Shown here in pieces: positions 36,430-44,318 of a stretch of DNA of 64,000 nucleotides. The notes under the pieces were generated by a model that ran no database searches, had not been told where the DNA came from, and saw only the letters and a program-made list of their open reading frames with translations. The position numbers were made by a program, and so were the translations under genes. The DNA is taken from the NCBI GenBank assembly GCA_965243325.1, contig CBDEUQ010000003.1:124001-188000 (forward strand). The letters run 5' to 3'. This stretch comes from JANQOH01 sp965243325. Lineage in GTDB: Bacteria > Pseudomonadota > Alphaproteobacteria > UBA7887. How positions within the stretch are numbered: the first letter of the stretch is position 1; each line of letters starts with the position of its first letter.

Positions 36430-37233
36430 ATGGACGCACAGACGCCGGCGGCGGGACCGGCGGTCAGTCACGTCGAGGTCAACGGCGCACCGTGCCGGAT
36501 CTGGCGCAAGGGCGCGGGGCCGGTCGTCGGCTATCTCGCCGGGCACGGCGGCCTGCCCAAATGGATCCCCTTTCTGGACGCGCTCGCCGAACGCTTCACC
36601 GTGGTCGCGCCGTCGCTTCCCGGCTACCCGGGCGGCGAGGGCCACCGCCTGCTCGACAATCATCTGGACTGGATCGTCGCGGTGCGCGACCTGCTCCGAG
36701 GCGCCGGGCTCGAGGGCGCGGCGGCGCTGATCGGCGGCGGCCCGGGCGGCGCCTTCGCGGCGGAAATGGCGGCGCTGTGGCCGCAGTCGTGCGCCCGCCT
36801 GGTCCTGATCGCGCCCTGGGGGCTGTTCGACGAAGCGGACCCGATGACGGACCCGTGGGCCCAGCGCCGCCCCGACCTCCCCGGCCTGATGTGCCACGAC
36901 CCGGAGACGTGGAAGGCGCTCACCGCGGTGCCGGAGGGGGCGAACTCCGTGGAGTGGCCGATCGAGCAGACGCGGGCCCTGGAGGCGTCGGCGCGCGCCT
37001 TCTGGCCGCTGGGCAACAGCGGCCTCGCCCGCCGTCTGGCCCACATTCGCTGCCCAACGCTGCTGCTGTGGGGCGCCGGGGACCGCATTCTTCCGCGCGC
37101 GTACGCCGACAGGTTCGCGGCAGGCATCTCCGGCGAAACGAGTCTGCGGATTCTCGCCGACGCGGCGCACCGCGCCGAACTCGACCGCCCCGACGCGGCG
37201 GCGCAACACGTCGCCGACTTCCTCGCCGGATAG
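36430..37233 (+). CDS. Alpha/beta hydrolase-fold protein lacking the serine nucleophile
   Basis: A 267-aa alpha/beta hydrolase fold. The nucleophile elbow, normally G-x-S-x-G, reads GGGPG at 102-106, so the Ser position (104) is Gly; the DNA there is GGC GGC GGC CCG GGC. The putative acid Asp218 (WGAGDRILP) and His247 (DAAHRAEL) remain. This suggests a cofactor-independent dioxygenase-like, carbon-carbon lyase-like or non-catalytic protein rather than an esterase. It follows the luciferase-like monooxygenase by 11 bp on the same strand. An earlier frame upstream has no matching domain. Confidence 0.85.
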   Translation: MDAQTPAAGPAVSHVEVNGAPCRIWRKGAGPVVGYLAGHGGLPKWIPFLDALAERFTVVAPSLPGYPGGEGHRLLDNHLDWIVAVRDLLRGAGLEGAAALIGGGPGGAFAAEMAALWPQSCARLVLIAPWGLFDEADPMTDPWAQRRPDLPGLMCHDPETWKALTAVPEGANSVEWPIEQTRALEASARAFWPLGNSGLARRLAHIRCPTLLLWGAGDRILPRAYADRFAAGISGETSLRILADAAHRAELDRPDAAAQHVADFLAG

Positions 37234-37248
37234 CGCCCGCGGCCGGCG

Positions 37249-37989
37249 TCAAGACGCGCGTTCGGCGGCGATCAGATACTCGACGTTGCCGGCGGGACCT
37301 TCGATGGGGCTGGCGACGAGCCCCAGCACGCGCCAGCCGGGCAGCGACGCGAGCCATGACCGGACGTTGGCGCACACCGCCTCGCGCACCGCCGGATCGC
37401 GCACCACGCCGCCGCGCGCGACCGCGGCGCGCCCGGCCTCGAACTGCGGCTTGATCAGCGCCACCGCCCAGGCTCCCGGGGCGCAGAGCGCCAGCGGCGC
37501 CGGCAGCACCGACGCGAGGCCGATGAAGCTCGCGTCGCAGACCAGGGCGCCCACGGGTTCGGGCACCTGCTCGCGGGCGAGACGGCGGGCGTTGGTGCGC
37601 TCGCGCACGACGACGCGCGGATCGTTGCGCAACCGCCAGGCGAGCTGACCGCGGCCCACGTCGACGGCGTAGACGCGGGCGGCGCCGCGCGCCAGCAGAA
37701 CGTCGGTGAAGCCGCCGGTCGAGGCGCCCACGTCGAGGCAGACACGCCCGCTCGCGTCGAGCCCGAACGCGTCGAGGCCGTGGGCAAGCTTGATGCCGCC
37801 GCGCGACGCCCACGGGTGGTCGCGGCCGCGCACGGCCAGCGGCGCCGTCTCGTCGAGCTCGCGGCCCGGCTTGTCGAGACGCCGTTCGCCGCTGTACACG
37901 GCGCCCGCCATCAACAGCGCCCGGGCGCGAGTGCGGCTCTCGGCGAGGCCGCGCGCGACCATGAGCGAGTCGACCCGGCGCTTCGCCAT
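37249..37989 (-). CDS. tlyA: TlyA family rRNA 2'-O-methyltransferase (hemolysin-like)
   Basis: A 246-aa protein with an N-terminal S4 RNA-binding domain (RVDSLMVARGLAESRTRARAL-type start at residues 5-25) and an FtsJ-like SAM domain (CLDVGASTGGFTDVLLARGA). The putative catalytic K-D-K-E set is in RGGIKLAHGLD, CDASFIG, IKPQFE and GNVEYL. TlyA methylates 16S/23S rRNA riboses in actinobacteria. The alphaproteobacterial form is little studied. Its start overlaps the ispA stop (TGATG). Confidence 0.9.
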   Translation of the reverse strand: MAKRRVDSLMVARGLAESRTRARALLMAGAVYSGERRLDKPGRELDETAPLAVRGRDHPWASRGGIKLAHGLDAFGLDASGRVCLDVGASTGGFTDVLLARGAARVYAVDVGRGQLAWRLRNDPRVVVRERTNARRLAREQVPEPVGALVCDASFIGLASVLPAPLALCAPGAWAVALIKPQFEAGRAAVARGGVVRDPAVREAVCANVRSWLASLPGWRVLGLVASPIEGPAGNVEYLIAAERAS

Positions 37990-38852
37990 CAGCGGCGGCG
38001 GGAGACCGCGAACCCGGCGGCGGCGCGCAACGGATCGGCGCGCGAGTCGAACGACGACAGCGCCGCGACCGCCTCGCAGGAAAGCTCTTCGGCCCGGGCG
38101 CGGGCGCCGTCGGCGCCGAGCAGGGAGACGAACGTCGCCCTGCCGCCGTCCGCGTCGGCCGGGTCGCCGGCGTCGAGCAGGTCGTCGGCGATCTGGAAGG
38201 CGAGGCCGAACGCCGCGGCGTACGACGCCAGAGCCGCGCGGGCGGCTTCGCCGGCGCCGCCGAGAAGAGCGCCGGCGTCGCAGCTCAGGCGGAACAACGC
38301 GCCCGTCTTCAGACGCTGCATCGCCGCCACCTCGTCGAGCGCAAGACGCCGGCTCCCGGACGCCAGATCGACCGTCTGCCCGCCGACCATGCCGTGCGGG
38401 CCGGCGGCGCGCGCGCAGGCGAGAACGAGCTCGCTGCGCACCGCCGGGTCGGCGTGCGTCCGCGGGTCGGCGAGCACTTCGAAGGCGAGCGCGATAAGCG
38501 CGTCGCCGGCGAGGATCGCCGTCGCCTCGTCGTAGGCGACGTGCGTCGCCGGCCGGCCGCGGCGGACGTCGTCGTCGTCCATCGCCGGCAGGTCGTCGTG
38601 CGCCAGCGAGTAGCAGTGCACCATCTCGACCGCTGCCGCGGCGCGCAACGCACCGGCGTCGCGGGCGCCGAACAGGCCGGCGCTCTGCAGCAGGAGGAAC
38701 GGCCGCAGGCGTTTGCCGCCGCCGAGAGTCGCGTGGCGCATCGCCTGGAAGAGGCGCGCCTGAGGCGCCGCGCCATCGTCGGGGATCAGCTCCGACAACG
38801 TCCGTTCCACGGCGCCGGCGTCAGCTTCGAGCGCCGGTTTCAGGGCCTTCAA
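37989..38852 (-). CDS. ispA: Farnesyl/polyprenyl diphosphate synthase
   Basis: A 287-aa trans-prenyltransferase making farnesyl (or geranylgeranyl) diphosphate. The first Asp-rich motif is DDLPAMDDDDVRRG and the second is DDLLD, with GGGKRLRP near the N-terminus. The residues before the first motif (MVHCYSLAHDDLP) fit a C15-type enzyme. It is directly followed by tlyA with no dxs gene between, unlike the common alphaproteobacterial order xseB-ispA-dxs-tlyA. Confidence 0.93.
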   Translation of the reverse strand: MKALKPALEADAGAVERTLSELIPDDGAAPQARLFQAMRHATLGGGKRLRPFLLLQSAGLFGARDAGALRAAAAVEMVHCYSLAHDDLPAMDDDDVRRGRPATHVAYDEATAILAGDALIALAFEVLADPRTHADPAVRSELVLACARAAGPHGMVGGQTVDLASGSRRLALDEVAAMQRLKTGALFRLSCDAGALLGGAGEAARAALASYAAAFGLAFQIADDLLDAGDPADADGGRATFVSLLGADGARARAEELSCEAVAALSSFDSRADPLRAAAGFAVSRRR

Positions 38853-39130
38853 GCAGGATTCTCGGAGTCGTCGTCGAGCGGTTCGCTGCCGACCGTCCCG
38901 TCGGCGGCGACGGCGATCCGGCTCACGCGCTGCTCGGCGAGCCGGAGCTTGCCGTCGCAGTGGCGCTTGAGCGCGGCGCCGCGGGCATAGGCGTCGATGG
39001 CGCCTTCGAGATCGATGTCCCCGGTTTCGAGACGCTTGACGATGGCTTCGAGCTCGGCCATGGCCTGCTCGAAGCTCATGGCCGCGATGTCGTCGAAGGA
39101 ATCGCCCCGCGCCTCGCCATCCTCCGTCAT
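38849..39130 (-). CDS. xseB: Exodeoxyribonuclease VII small subunit
   Basis: A 93-aa coiled-coil protein that joins XseA in exonuclease VII. The core SFEQAMAELEAIVKRLETGD followed by a Leu-containing helix and the KLRLAEQRVSRI segment is the standard XseB pattern. Start at 39130 is preferred over a longer Arg/Pro-rich extension. It overlaps ispA by 4 bp, the usual pairing in alphaproteobacteria. Confidence 0.93.
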   Translation of the reverse strand: MTEDGEARGDSFDDIAAMSFEQAMAELEAIVKRLETGDIDLEGAIDAYARGAALKRHCDGKLRLAEQRVSRIAVAADGTVGSEPLDDDSENPA

Positions 39131-39421
39131 GGCGCGGTTATAGGCACGGGGACGGCCCCCCGCAAGGCGCGGCGGGGCGCGGCAGTGTCTCGGTTCGGTC
39201 CTCCGGCACGGGAAATTCCGCAACCGTCTTCGTGGAATTGCAGTGCCGCCCGAACCTGCCGAGGCTCTACCCGGAGCCCAGTCTCCCCGGGGGCGTCGTG
39301 CCGTTGGCCCTGGACCCCGGTCAAGCCCGGGGTGACATCCGAGCGTGGCCGTCCGCCTCCAACTGTCACCCCGGCCGACCGAAGGGAGAGCCGGGGTCCA
39401 GTCTTCCCGGAGGCGCCGCGC
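39131..39421. repeat. Intergenic region with a palindromic GGGGTCCAG-type repeat
   Basis: This 291-bp gap has no gene. At 39310-39337 the sequence CTGGACCCCGG...CCGGGGTGACA is followed at 39364-39401 by its inverted counterpart TGTCACCCCGG...CCGGGGTCCAG, so two palindromic units face each other and could form a cruciform or an RNA hairpin. A related motif with GAGCCCAGTCTCCCCGGGGG lies just before (about 39277). This looks like a dispersed intergenic element (REP/RPE type) and may also act as terminator between the xseB operon and the next genes. Confidence 0.65.
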
Positions 39422-40081
39422 CTACGCCCAGCCGCCGGCGACCGAAATGACCTGCGCCGTGAGATAGCCCGCGCCGGGGGAGGCGAGAAACGCGATCGTC
39501 GCGCCGAGCTCCTCCGGCTTGCCGAGCCGGCCGAGCGGGATCGGCTTGACGATCCGCGCGAGAGTCTCCGCGTCGGCGACCAGCTCGGGCGGGAAATAGT
39601 CGGGGTTCTCGACGTAGTTCGGCGCCACCGCGTTGACCTGGATGTTGTCGCGCCCGAGCTCTCTGGCGAGGCTCACGGCGAGCGCGTTGGCGGCCCCGCG
39701 GGCAGACACGTACATGGAATAGTTGGGCAGCCCGCGCAGCGGAGTCGCCGAGGTGACGAACACGATGCGCCCGCGCTTTCGTTCGCGCATCGCCGGCACC
39801 ACCGCCTGGGTCAGCGCGAACGGCGCCACCAGCATCGCCTCCAGGCCGGCGCGCAGATCGTCCAGCGAGGCGTCGGCGACCGGCGCGCGGATGGCGGGGA
39901 AGGCGTCGTTGTTCACCAGAGCGTCGATGCGGCCGTGGGCGGCAAGGGCGTCGTCCACCGCGGCCCGCGGATCGCCGGCAACGGAGACCACCGTGGCGCC
40001 GCCGGCCTCGAGCGCCGCCTTCGCCGCCGGACCCGCGAAACGGTCCGGATTGCTCAGCAGCACCACCTGCGGCCCGGTCAC
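39422..40081 (-). CDS. Probable halohydrin dehalogenase (SDR-derived)
   Basis: A 219-aa SDR-fold protein without a nucleotide-binding TGxxxGxG. Instead the N-terminus reads S10-x4-F15-x-G17 (SNPDRFAG), close to the T-x4-F-x-G motif of halohydrin dehalogenases, where the cofactor site becomes a halide site. The catalytic set is Ser111-x12-Tyr124-x3-Arg128 (Arg replaces the SDR Lys), exactly the halohydrin dehalogenase triad. The distal part PNYVENPDYFPPELVAD and PLGRLGKPEELGATIAFLAS resembles HheB/HheC-like enzymes. They release halide from vicinal haloalcohols to give epoxides, or open epoxides. Annotated by software it would be called plain SDR. Confidence 0.78.
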   Translation of the reverse strand: MTGPQVVLLSNPDRFAGPAAKAALEAGGATVVSVAGDPRAAVDDALAAHGRIDALVNNDAFPAIRAPVADASLDDLRAGLEAMLVAPFALTQAVVPAMRERKRGRIVFVTSATPLRGLPNYSMYVSARGAANALAVSLARELGRDNIQVNAVAPNYVENPDYFPPELVADAETLARIVKPIPLGRLGKPEELGATIAFLASPGAGYLTAQVISVAGGWA

Positions 40082-40127
40082 GCCCCGATCCCCCGGACAG
40101 CGGCGGCGAACGCGGCGGCGGCCACCG

Positions 40128-40451
40128 CTACTTCTTCGGCGTGAAGAACGGCGCCGGTACCAGCACCTTCGATTCCATGCGTTCCAGCAACGGGCGGATC
40201 TTGGGAACGAAGTCGAGCCATTGCGGCTCCTGAAACAAAGCCGTGCGCCGGGCGACGCGGTCGTCGAGGCTGTCGTAGCCCCACATGTGGACGATCTCGT
40301 TCAGCGGCCCGTGCTCGGTGTGGTAGTAGCCGACCATGTTGCCGAGCACGCGCTTCTGCGTCTCCATGCCGTGCGCCTGGTAGTGCTCGTACCATTCGGC
40401 GTGGCTGCCGGGCTTTATCCGATAGGTCCGCATTTCGACGTACTTGCTCAT
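40128..40451 (-). CDS. NIPSNAP family protein
   Basis: A 107-aa ferredoxin-like alpha/beta-barrel domain. The opening EMRTYRIKPGSHAEWYEHYQ and the closing EHGPLNEIVHMWGYDSLDDR are standard NIPSNAP features. Bacterial members often sit next to oxidative or dehalogenating enzymes and may bind small hydrophobic molecules; no reaction is established. It is 46 bp upstream of the halohydrin-dehalogenase-like gene on the same strand and is probably co-transcribed with it. Confidence 0.85.
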   Translation of the reverse strand: MSKYVEMRTYRIKPGSHAEWYEHYQAHGMETQKRVLGNMVGYYHTEHGPLNEIVHMWGYDSLDDRVARRTALFQEPQWLDFVPKIRPLLERMESKVLVPAPFFTPKK

Positions 40452-40565
40452 GGCCCCCTCCCGTGCCGTCGGTTCGATCGCGCCACGATTCCAGCGGGCT
40501 AGAGCCTTGTCAACGCGGCCGCTGTGCGACTGCGGAGGCCACGCCGAACGAAGGGAGGCACGCCA

Positions 40566-40719
40566 ATGACGGACACCTGTCGGGCGCTCGTCGTCGACAG
40601 GGGGGCGGACGCGCCTTTCCGTCGCCGTGCCGGCGGCTCTCTCCGCAATCCTGGAAGGGCAGATCTCCGGGCGGACGGTGGTGCGCCCCGGCGCGGAGGA
40701 GACTCAGGCGCCGCGGTAG
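40566..40719 (+). pseudogene. Internally deleted quinone oxidoreductase / acrylyl-CoA reductase relic
   Basis: After a GGGAGG at 40554-40559 an ATG at 40566 reads MTDTCRALVVDRGADAPF, the usual start of the YhdH/AcuI medium-chain reductases. Moving to another frame from about 40615 the DNA reads LSVAVPAALSAILEGQISGR and TVVRPG, the usual C-terminus of the same family, with stop at 40717. About 280 residues between are missing. The product therefore cannot function. The reading is by eye, not search. Its end overlaps the 3' end of the small zinc-ribbon gene on the other strand. Confidence 0.5.
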
Positions 40720-40892
40720 GCCTGGCTCGCCTTGCAGCGCCGGCAGATACGGTTGTGCACGCCCTCGGACTCGAACTCGCGCTCGCACATGAGGCACTTG
40801 CGGTTCTTCCGCACGGCCATCGGCGTGCGCACATGCTCCAGCTCGGAATCGTCGTCGAAGGCGTCGTACGCCGGTCCGTTCGTCTTCTCCAT
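40704..40892 (-). CDS. Small zinc-ribbon-like protein
   Basis: A 62-aa protein with an acidic N-terminal half and two Cys pairs, CLMC and CRRC, separated by about 15 residues (CEREFESEGVHNRIC), which can bind one zinc. This is a recurring small alphaproteobacterial protein of unknown role. The start at 40892 is the only ATG and gives a good length. It lies alone between two divergent units. Confidence 0.65.
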   Translation of the reverse strand: MEKTNGPAYDAFDDDSELEHVRTPMAVRKNRKCLMCEREFESEGVHNRICRRCKASQAYRGA

Positions 40893-41032
40893 GCCTGCTT
40901 ATATGGCAATCCGCGACCGAATATAAAGTCGGCGCTTCGATTTCCCTTGGATTTTGCCGGGTTCGGAACCGTTCGCGTTGCCGCGCCGCAGGGTTCGTGG
41001 CACTGTCCGCCCGAACGCAAGGGGCGGGACGC

Positions 41033-42442
41033 ATGACGGACGAAATCGCCTGGCTCACGGCAACCGACCTTGTCGCGCGGTACCGCACGAAGTCGCTGTC
41101 GCCGGTCGACGTGGCGGACGCGCTTCTGGCGCGTATCGAGCGCCTGCAGCCGGCTCTCAACGCGTACGTACTCGTCGACCCGGAACGGGCGCGGGCGGAG
41201 GCGAAATCGGCGGAGGAGCGCTGGGTGCGCCAGGAGCCGAAGGGGCGCCTCGACGGCGTGCCGGTGTCGATCAAGGACCTCGTTCTGACGGTCGGCTGGC
41301 CGACGCTGCGCGGCTCGCCCACGGTCGACCCGGAGCAGCCGTGGACGGACGATGCGCCCGCGGTGGCGCGGCTGCGCGAGCACGGAGCGGTGCTCCTCGG
41401 CAAGACGACGACGCCCGAGTACGGCCACAAGGGCGTGACCGACAGCCCGGTATCGGGGATCACGCGCAACCCGTGGGACACCGACAAGACCCCGGGCGGC
41501 TCGTCGGGGGGCGCCAGCGCCGCGCTGGCCGCCGGCCTCGGGCCGTTGGCGATCGGCACCGACGGCGGCGGGTCGATCCGCATCCCGTCCTCGTTCGCCG
41601 GCGTCTTCGGCATCAAGCCAACCTTCGGCCGCGTGCCCGCGTGGCCGGCGAGTCCGTTCGGCACCGTGGCGCACGTCGGACCGATGGCGCGCACCGTAGA
41701 GGACGCGGCGGCGATGCTGACGGTGCTCGCCGAGCCCGACGGGCGCGACTGGAACGCGCTGCCCTACGACGGCGCCGACTACCGCCACGGCCTCGACCGC
41801 CCGCTGCGCGGCCTCACGCTCGCCTACAGCCGCACGCTGGGAATGCCCGACGTGCCCCTGGACCCGGAGGTGGAGTCCCTCGTCGAGGCGGCGATACGGC
41901 GCCTCGAGGAGCTCGGCGCCGCGGTCGAGACCGTCGAGCCGCAATGGCCGCATGAGCCGGGCGCGGTGTTCGGGGTCTACTGGTGCATCGGCGCGGCGAA
42001 GCTTGCCGAGGACCTCGGACCCGAGAAGACCGCGATGCTGGAGGACACCCTGCGCGAATACGTCGACGCGGGGCGCGCCCTGGACGGCCTGACGGTCAAG
42101 CGGGCGGAGCTGCAGCGCGCCGCCTGCGGTTTCGCGTTCAACCGGCTCTTCGAGCGCTTCGACCTCGTGCTGTCGCCGACGATGCCCATTCCCGCGTTCG
42201 CCGCCGGCGTGCCGTGGCCCGACGACTCGTTCGCGACGAAAGCGTTGCGCTGGACGCCGTACACGTTCCCGATCAACCTGACGCGGAACCCGGCGGCGTC
42301 GGTGCCGTGCGGGTTCACCGCCGCCGGCCTGCCGACGGGGCTTCATGTCATCGGCCCGCTCTACGGCGAGAGCGCGGTGCTGCGCGCGTGCCGCGCCTAC
42401 GAGACCGCCGAGCCGTGGCATCGGCGGCGCCCGCCGCTATGA
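41033..42442 (+). CDS. Amidase signature family amidase
   Basis: A 469-aa amidase signature enzyme with the complete Ser-cisSer-Lys set: Lys81 in VSIKDLV, Ser157 in GGSSGGASAAL and the nucleophile Ser181 in GGSIRIPSSFAG. Amidase hydrolyses carboxamides in the cytoplasm. It is 1 bp from the next hydrolase gene, suggesting joint use of amides, ureides or N-carbamoyl compounds. The GatA role is unlikely because no gatB/gatC is present. Confidence 0.9.
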   Translation: MTDEIAWLTATDLVARYRTKSLSPVDVADALLARIERLQPALNAYVLVDPERARAEAKSAEERWVRQEPKGRLDGVPVSIKDLVLTVGWPTLRGSPTVDPEQPWTDDAPAVARLREHGAVLLGKTTTPEYGHKGVTDSPVSGITRNPWDTDKTPGGSSGGASAALAAGLGPLAIGTDGGGSIRIPSSFAGVFGIKPTFGRVPAWPASPFGTVAHVGPMARTVEDAAAMLTVLAEPDGRDWNALPYDGADYRHGLDRPLRGLTLAYSRTLGMPDVPLDPEVESLVEAAIRRLEELGAAVETVEPQWPHEPGAVFGVYWCIGAAKLAEDLGPEKTAMLEDTLREYVDAGRALDGLTVKRAELQRAACGFAFNRLFERFDLVLSPTMPIPAFAAGVPWPDDSFATKALRWTPYTFPINLTRNPAASVPCGFTAAGLPTGLHVIGPLYGESAVLRACRAYETAEPWHRRRPPL

Positions 42443-42443
42443 G

Positions 42444-43697
42444 ATGACCCCCGGCGACAACGCGCCGCGGGTCGACGGCGACCGTCTGTGGCGTTCGTTG
42501 ATGGACATGGCCGAAATCGGCGCCACGCCGAAGGGCGGCGTCCGCCGGCTTGCGCTGACCGACGAGGACCGCCGCGGGCGCGACCTGTTCGTGCGCTGGG
42601 CCGAAGCCGCCGGATGCACGGTCTCCGTCGACCGCATCGGCAACGTGTTCGCGCGGCGCGCCGGACGCGACGGGACGCTGGCGCCGGTGGTGTCGGGCAG
42701 CCATCTCGACAGCCAGCCGACGGGCGGCAAGTTCGACGGCGCCTACGGCGTGCTCGCGGCGCTCGAGGCGGTGCGCGCGCTGAACGATTCCGGCCTCAGG
42801 ACCCTGCGCCCGATCGAGGTCGTATCGTGGACGAACGAGGAGGGGTCGCGCTTCCCGCCGGCGATGATGGGGTCCGCCGTCCACGCCGGCGCCCTCGCCC
42901 TCGAGGACGCGCTGGCGGAGACCGAGTCGGGGGGCGCGACGACCGCCGGAGAGGCGCTGGCGGCGATCGGCTACACCGGTGCGGCGCCCGTCGGCGGCCG
43001 CCCGTTCCACGCCTATTTCGAGGCGCATATCGAGCAGGGGCCGATCCTGGAGGCGGACGGACTGCCCATCGGCGCGGTGACCGGCATCCAGGGAATACGC
43101 TGGTTCGACTGCCGCATCGAGGGCATGGAGGGGCACGCCGGGCCGACGCCGATGGACCGGCGGCGGGACGCGCTGGTAGGCGCGGCGCGCATGGTCGACG
43201 CGGTGGACCGCGTCGCCCGCGCGCACGCGCCGGACGGCCGCGGGACGGTGGGCGAGTTCCGCGTCCACCCGGGCTCGCGCAACGTGATCCCCGGCCGCGT
43301 CGAGCTCGGCATCGACATGCGCCACCCCGACGACGGCGTGCTGGCGGCGATGGCCGACGACCTGCGCGCGGCGTTCGCGGCGCTCGAGCGCGAGACGGGC
43401 CTCGGCGGCGCGCTGGAGGAGATCTGGCATTCGCCGCCGACGGCGTTCGACCCGGCGTGCATCGACGCGGTGGAGCGCGCGGCGCACGCGCTCGGCCACC
43501 CGAGCCGCCGCATCGCCTCCGGCGCCGGGCACGACGCCAAGCACATGGCCGACCTCGGCCCGTCGGCGATGGTGTTCATCCCGTGCCGCGACGGCATCAG
43601 CCACAACGAGATCGAGTCGGCGACGCCGGAACACGTCACAGCCGGCGCCGACGTGCTGCTGCGCGCCATCCTGGAGAAGGCGGAGGATCCCGGCTGA
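42444..43697 (+). CDS. Zn-dependent hydrolase, N-carbamoyl-amino-acid hydrolase / allantoate amidohydrolase family
   Basis: A 417-aa M20-type di-metal hydrolase. Metal-site segments are SGSHLDSQPTGGKFDGAYG, WTNEEGSRF with the catalytic Glu, EAHIEQGP and the C-terminal FIPCRDGISHNE. The dimerisation domain lies at about 210-320 (MEGHAGPTPMDRRRDA). Members act on N-carbamoyl-L-amino acids, allantoate or beta-ureidopropionate. With the amidase directly upstream a ureide or hydantoin-derived substrate is plausible. Part of its 3' coding DNA is duplicated at 56.66 kb. Confidence 0.9.
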   Translation: MTPGDNAPRVDGDRLWRSLMDMAEIGATPKGGVRRLALTDEDRRGRDLFVRWAEAAGCTVSVDRIGNVFARRAGRDGTLAPVVSGSHLDSQPTGGKFDGAYGVLAALEAVRALNDSGLRTLRPIEVVSWTNEEGSRFPPAMMGSAVHAGALALEDALAETESGGATTAGEALAAIGYTGAAPVGGRPFHAYFEAHIEQGPILEADGLPIGAVTGIQGIRWFDCRIEGMEGHAGPTPMDRRRDALVGAARMVDAVDRVARAHAPDGRGTVGEFRVHPGSRNVIPGRVELGIDMRHPDDGVLAAMADDLRAAFAALERETGLGGALEEIWHSPPTAFDPACIDAVERAAHALGHPSRRIASGAGHDAKHMADLGPSAMVFIPCRDGISHNEIESATPEHVTAGADVLLRAILEKAEDPG

Positions 43698-43784
43698 CGG
43701 AGCCCAGCCGGACTGTCAGGCGATTACCGTCCCACTACGGCAAACCCGACTACTCGCGTCCGTCGAACTGCGGCTCAAGGCGAC
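43554..43784 (+). repeat. Left copy of island-flanking direct repeats
   Basis: Two blocks here recur near the other end of the 13-kb accessory region. Block A, 43554-43596 (43 bp, inside the carbamoylase gene), is identical to 56662-56704. Block B, 43745-43784 (40 bp, inside the sulfatase relic), matches 56707-56746 with one difference. Here the blocks are 148 bp apart; at the right end only 2 bp separate them. Confidence 0.85.
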
Positions 43785-44211
43785 CGTCTGCCGTGACGAA
43801 GCCGCGCGGTCGCAGGTCCGGCATGATCCACACGGTCTCCCTGACTGCTCGTAGTCCGGGACGAGATGCCACTTCCCGACCGCGAAGGTGTTGTATCCCT
43901 TGCCCTGCAGTATCTCCGACAGCATCCCGTTCTCCGGCGGCATGACCCCGTGGTAGCCGGGGTAGCCGAGCACCGACTCGGGGATGCTGCCCATGCCGTT
44001 GCTGCGATGGTTGCGTCCGGTGAGTAAGGGCCGCGCGCGTCGGCGAGCACAGCGCCGTGGTATGGAAGCACGAGTACCGGATCCCGCCCGCCGCCAGCGC
44101 GTCCATGTGCGGCGTCCCGATCGACGGGCCGTAGCATCCGATCTGCCCGAAGCCCACGTCGTCGAGAATGATCACGACGACGTTGGTGCGCCTGCCGCCG
44201 GGCACGGCCAC
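43750..44211 (-). pseudogene. Broken sulfatase relic
   Basis: The N-terminal third of a type I sulfatase: a start-like region, NVVVIILDDVGFGQIGCYG and the formylglycine site HTTALCSPTRAALTH. After that site the frame shifts, and the second frame continues the sulfatase (GYPGYHGVMPPENGMLSEIL then FAVGKWHLVPDYEQ) to about 43860. A third piece closes with RPRGFVTADGRLEPQFDGRE at 43750. Most of the gene, including the second half of the active site, is missing. It is a decayed remnant at the left edge of the accessory region. Confidence 0.8.
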
Positions 44212-44318
44212 CTGATCTCTGCCTCGTCGAGGGTCTTTCCGACGATCTGGGGATCTCTCGTGTCAACCTCGGGCTGCGGTGGAAACTATCCCGCCATTCC
44301 GCAGGCCGAAATCTCCGC

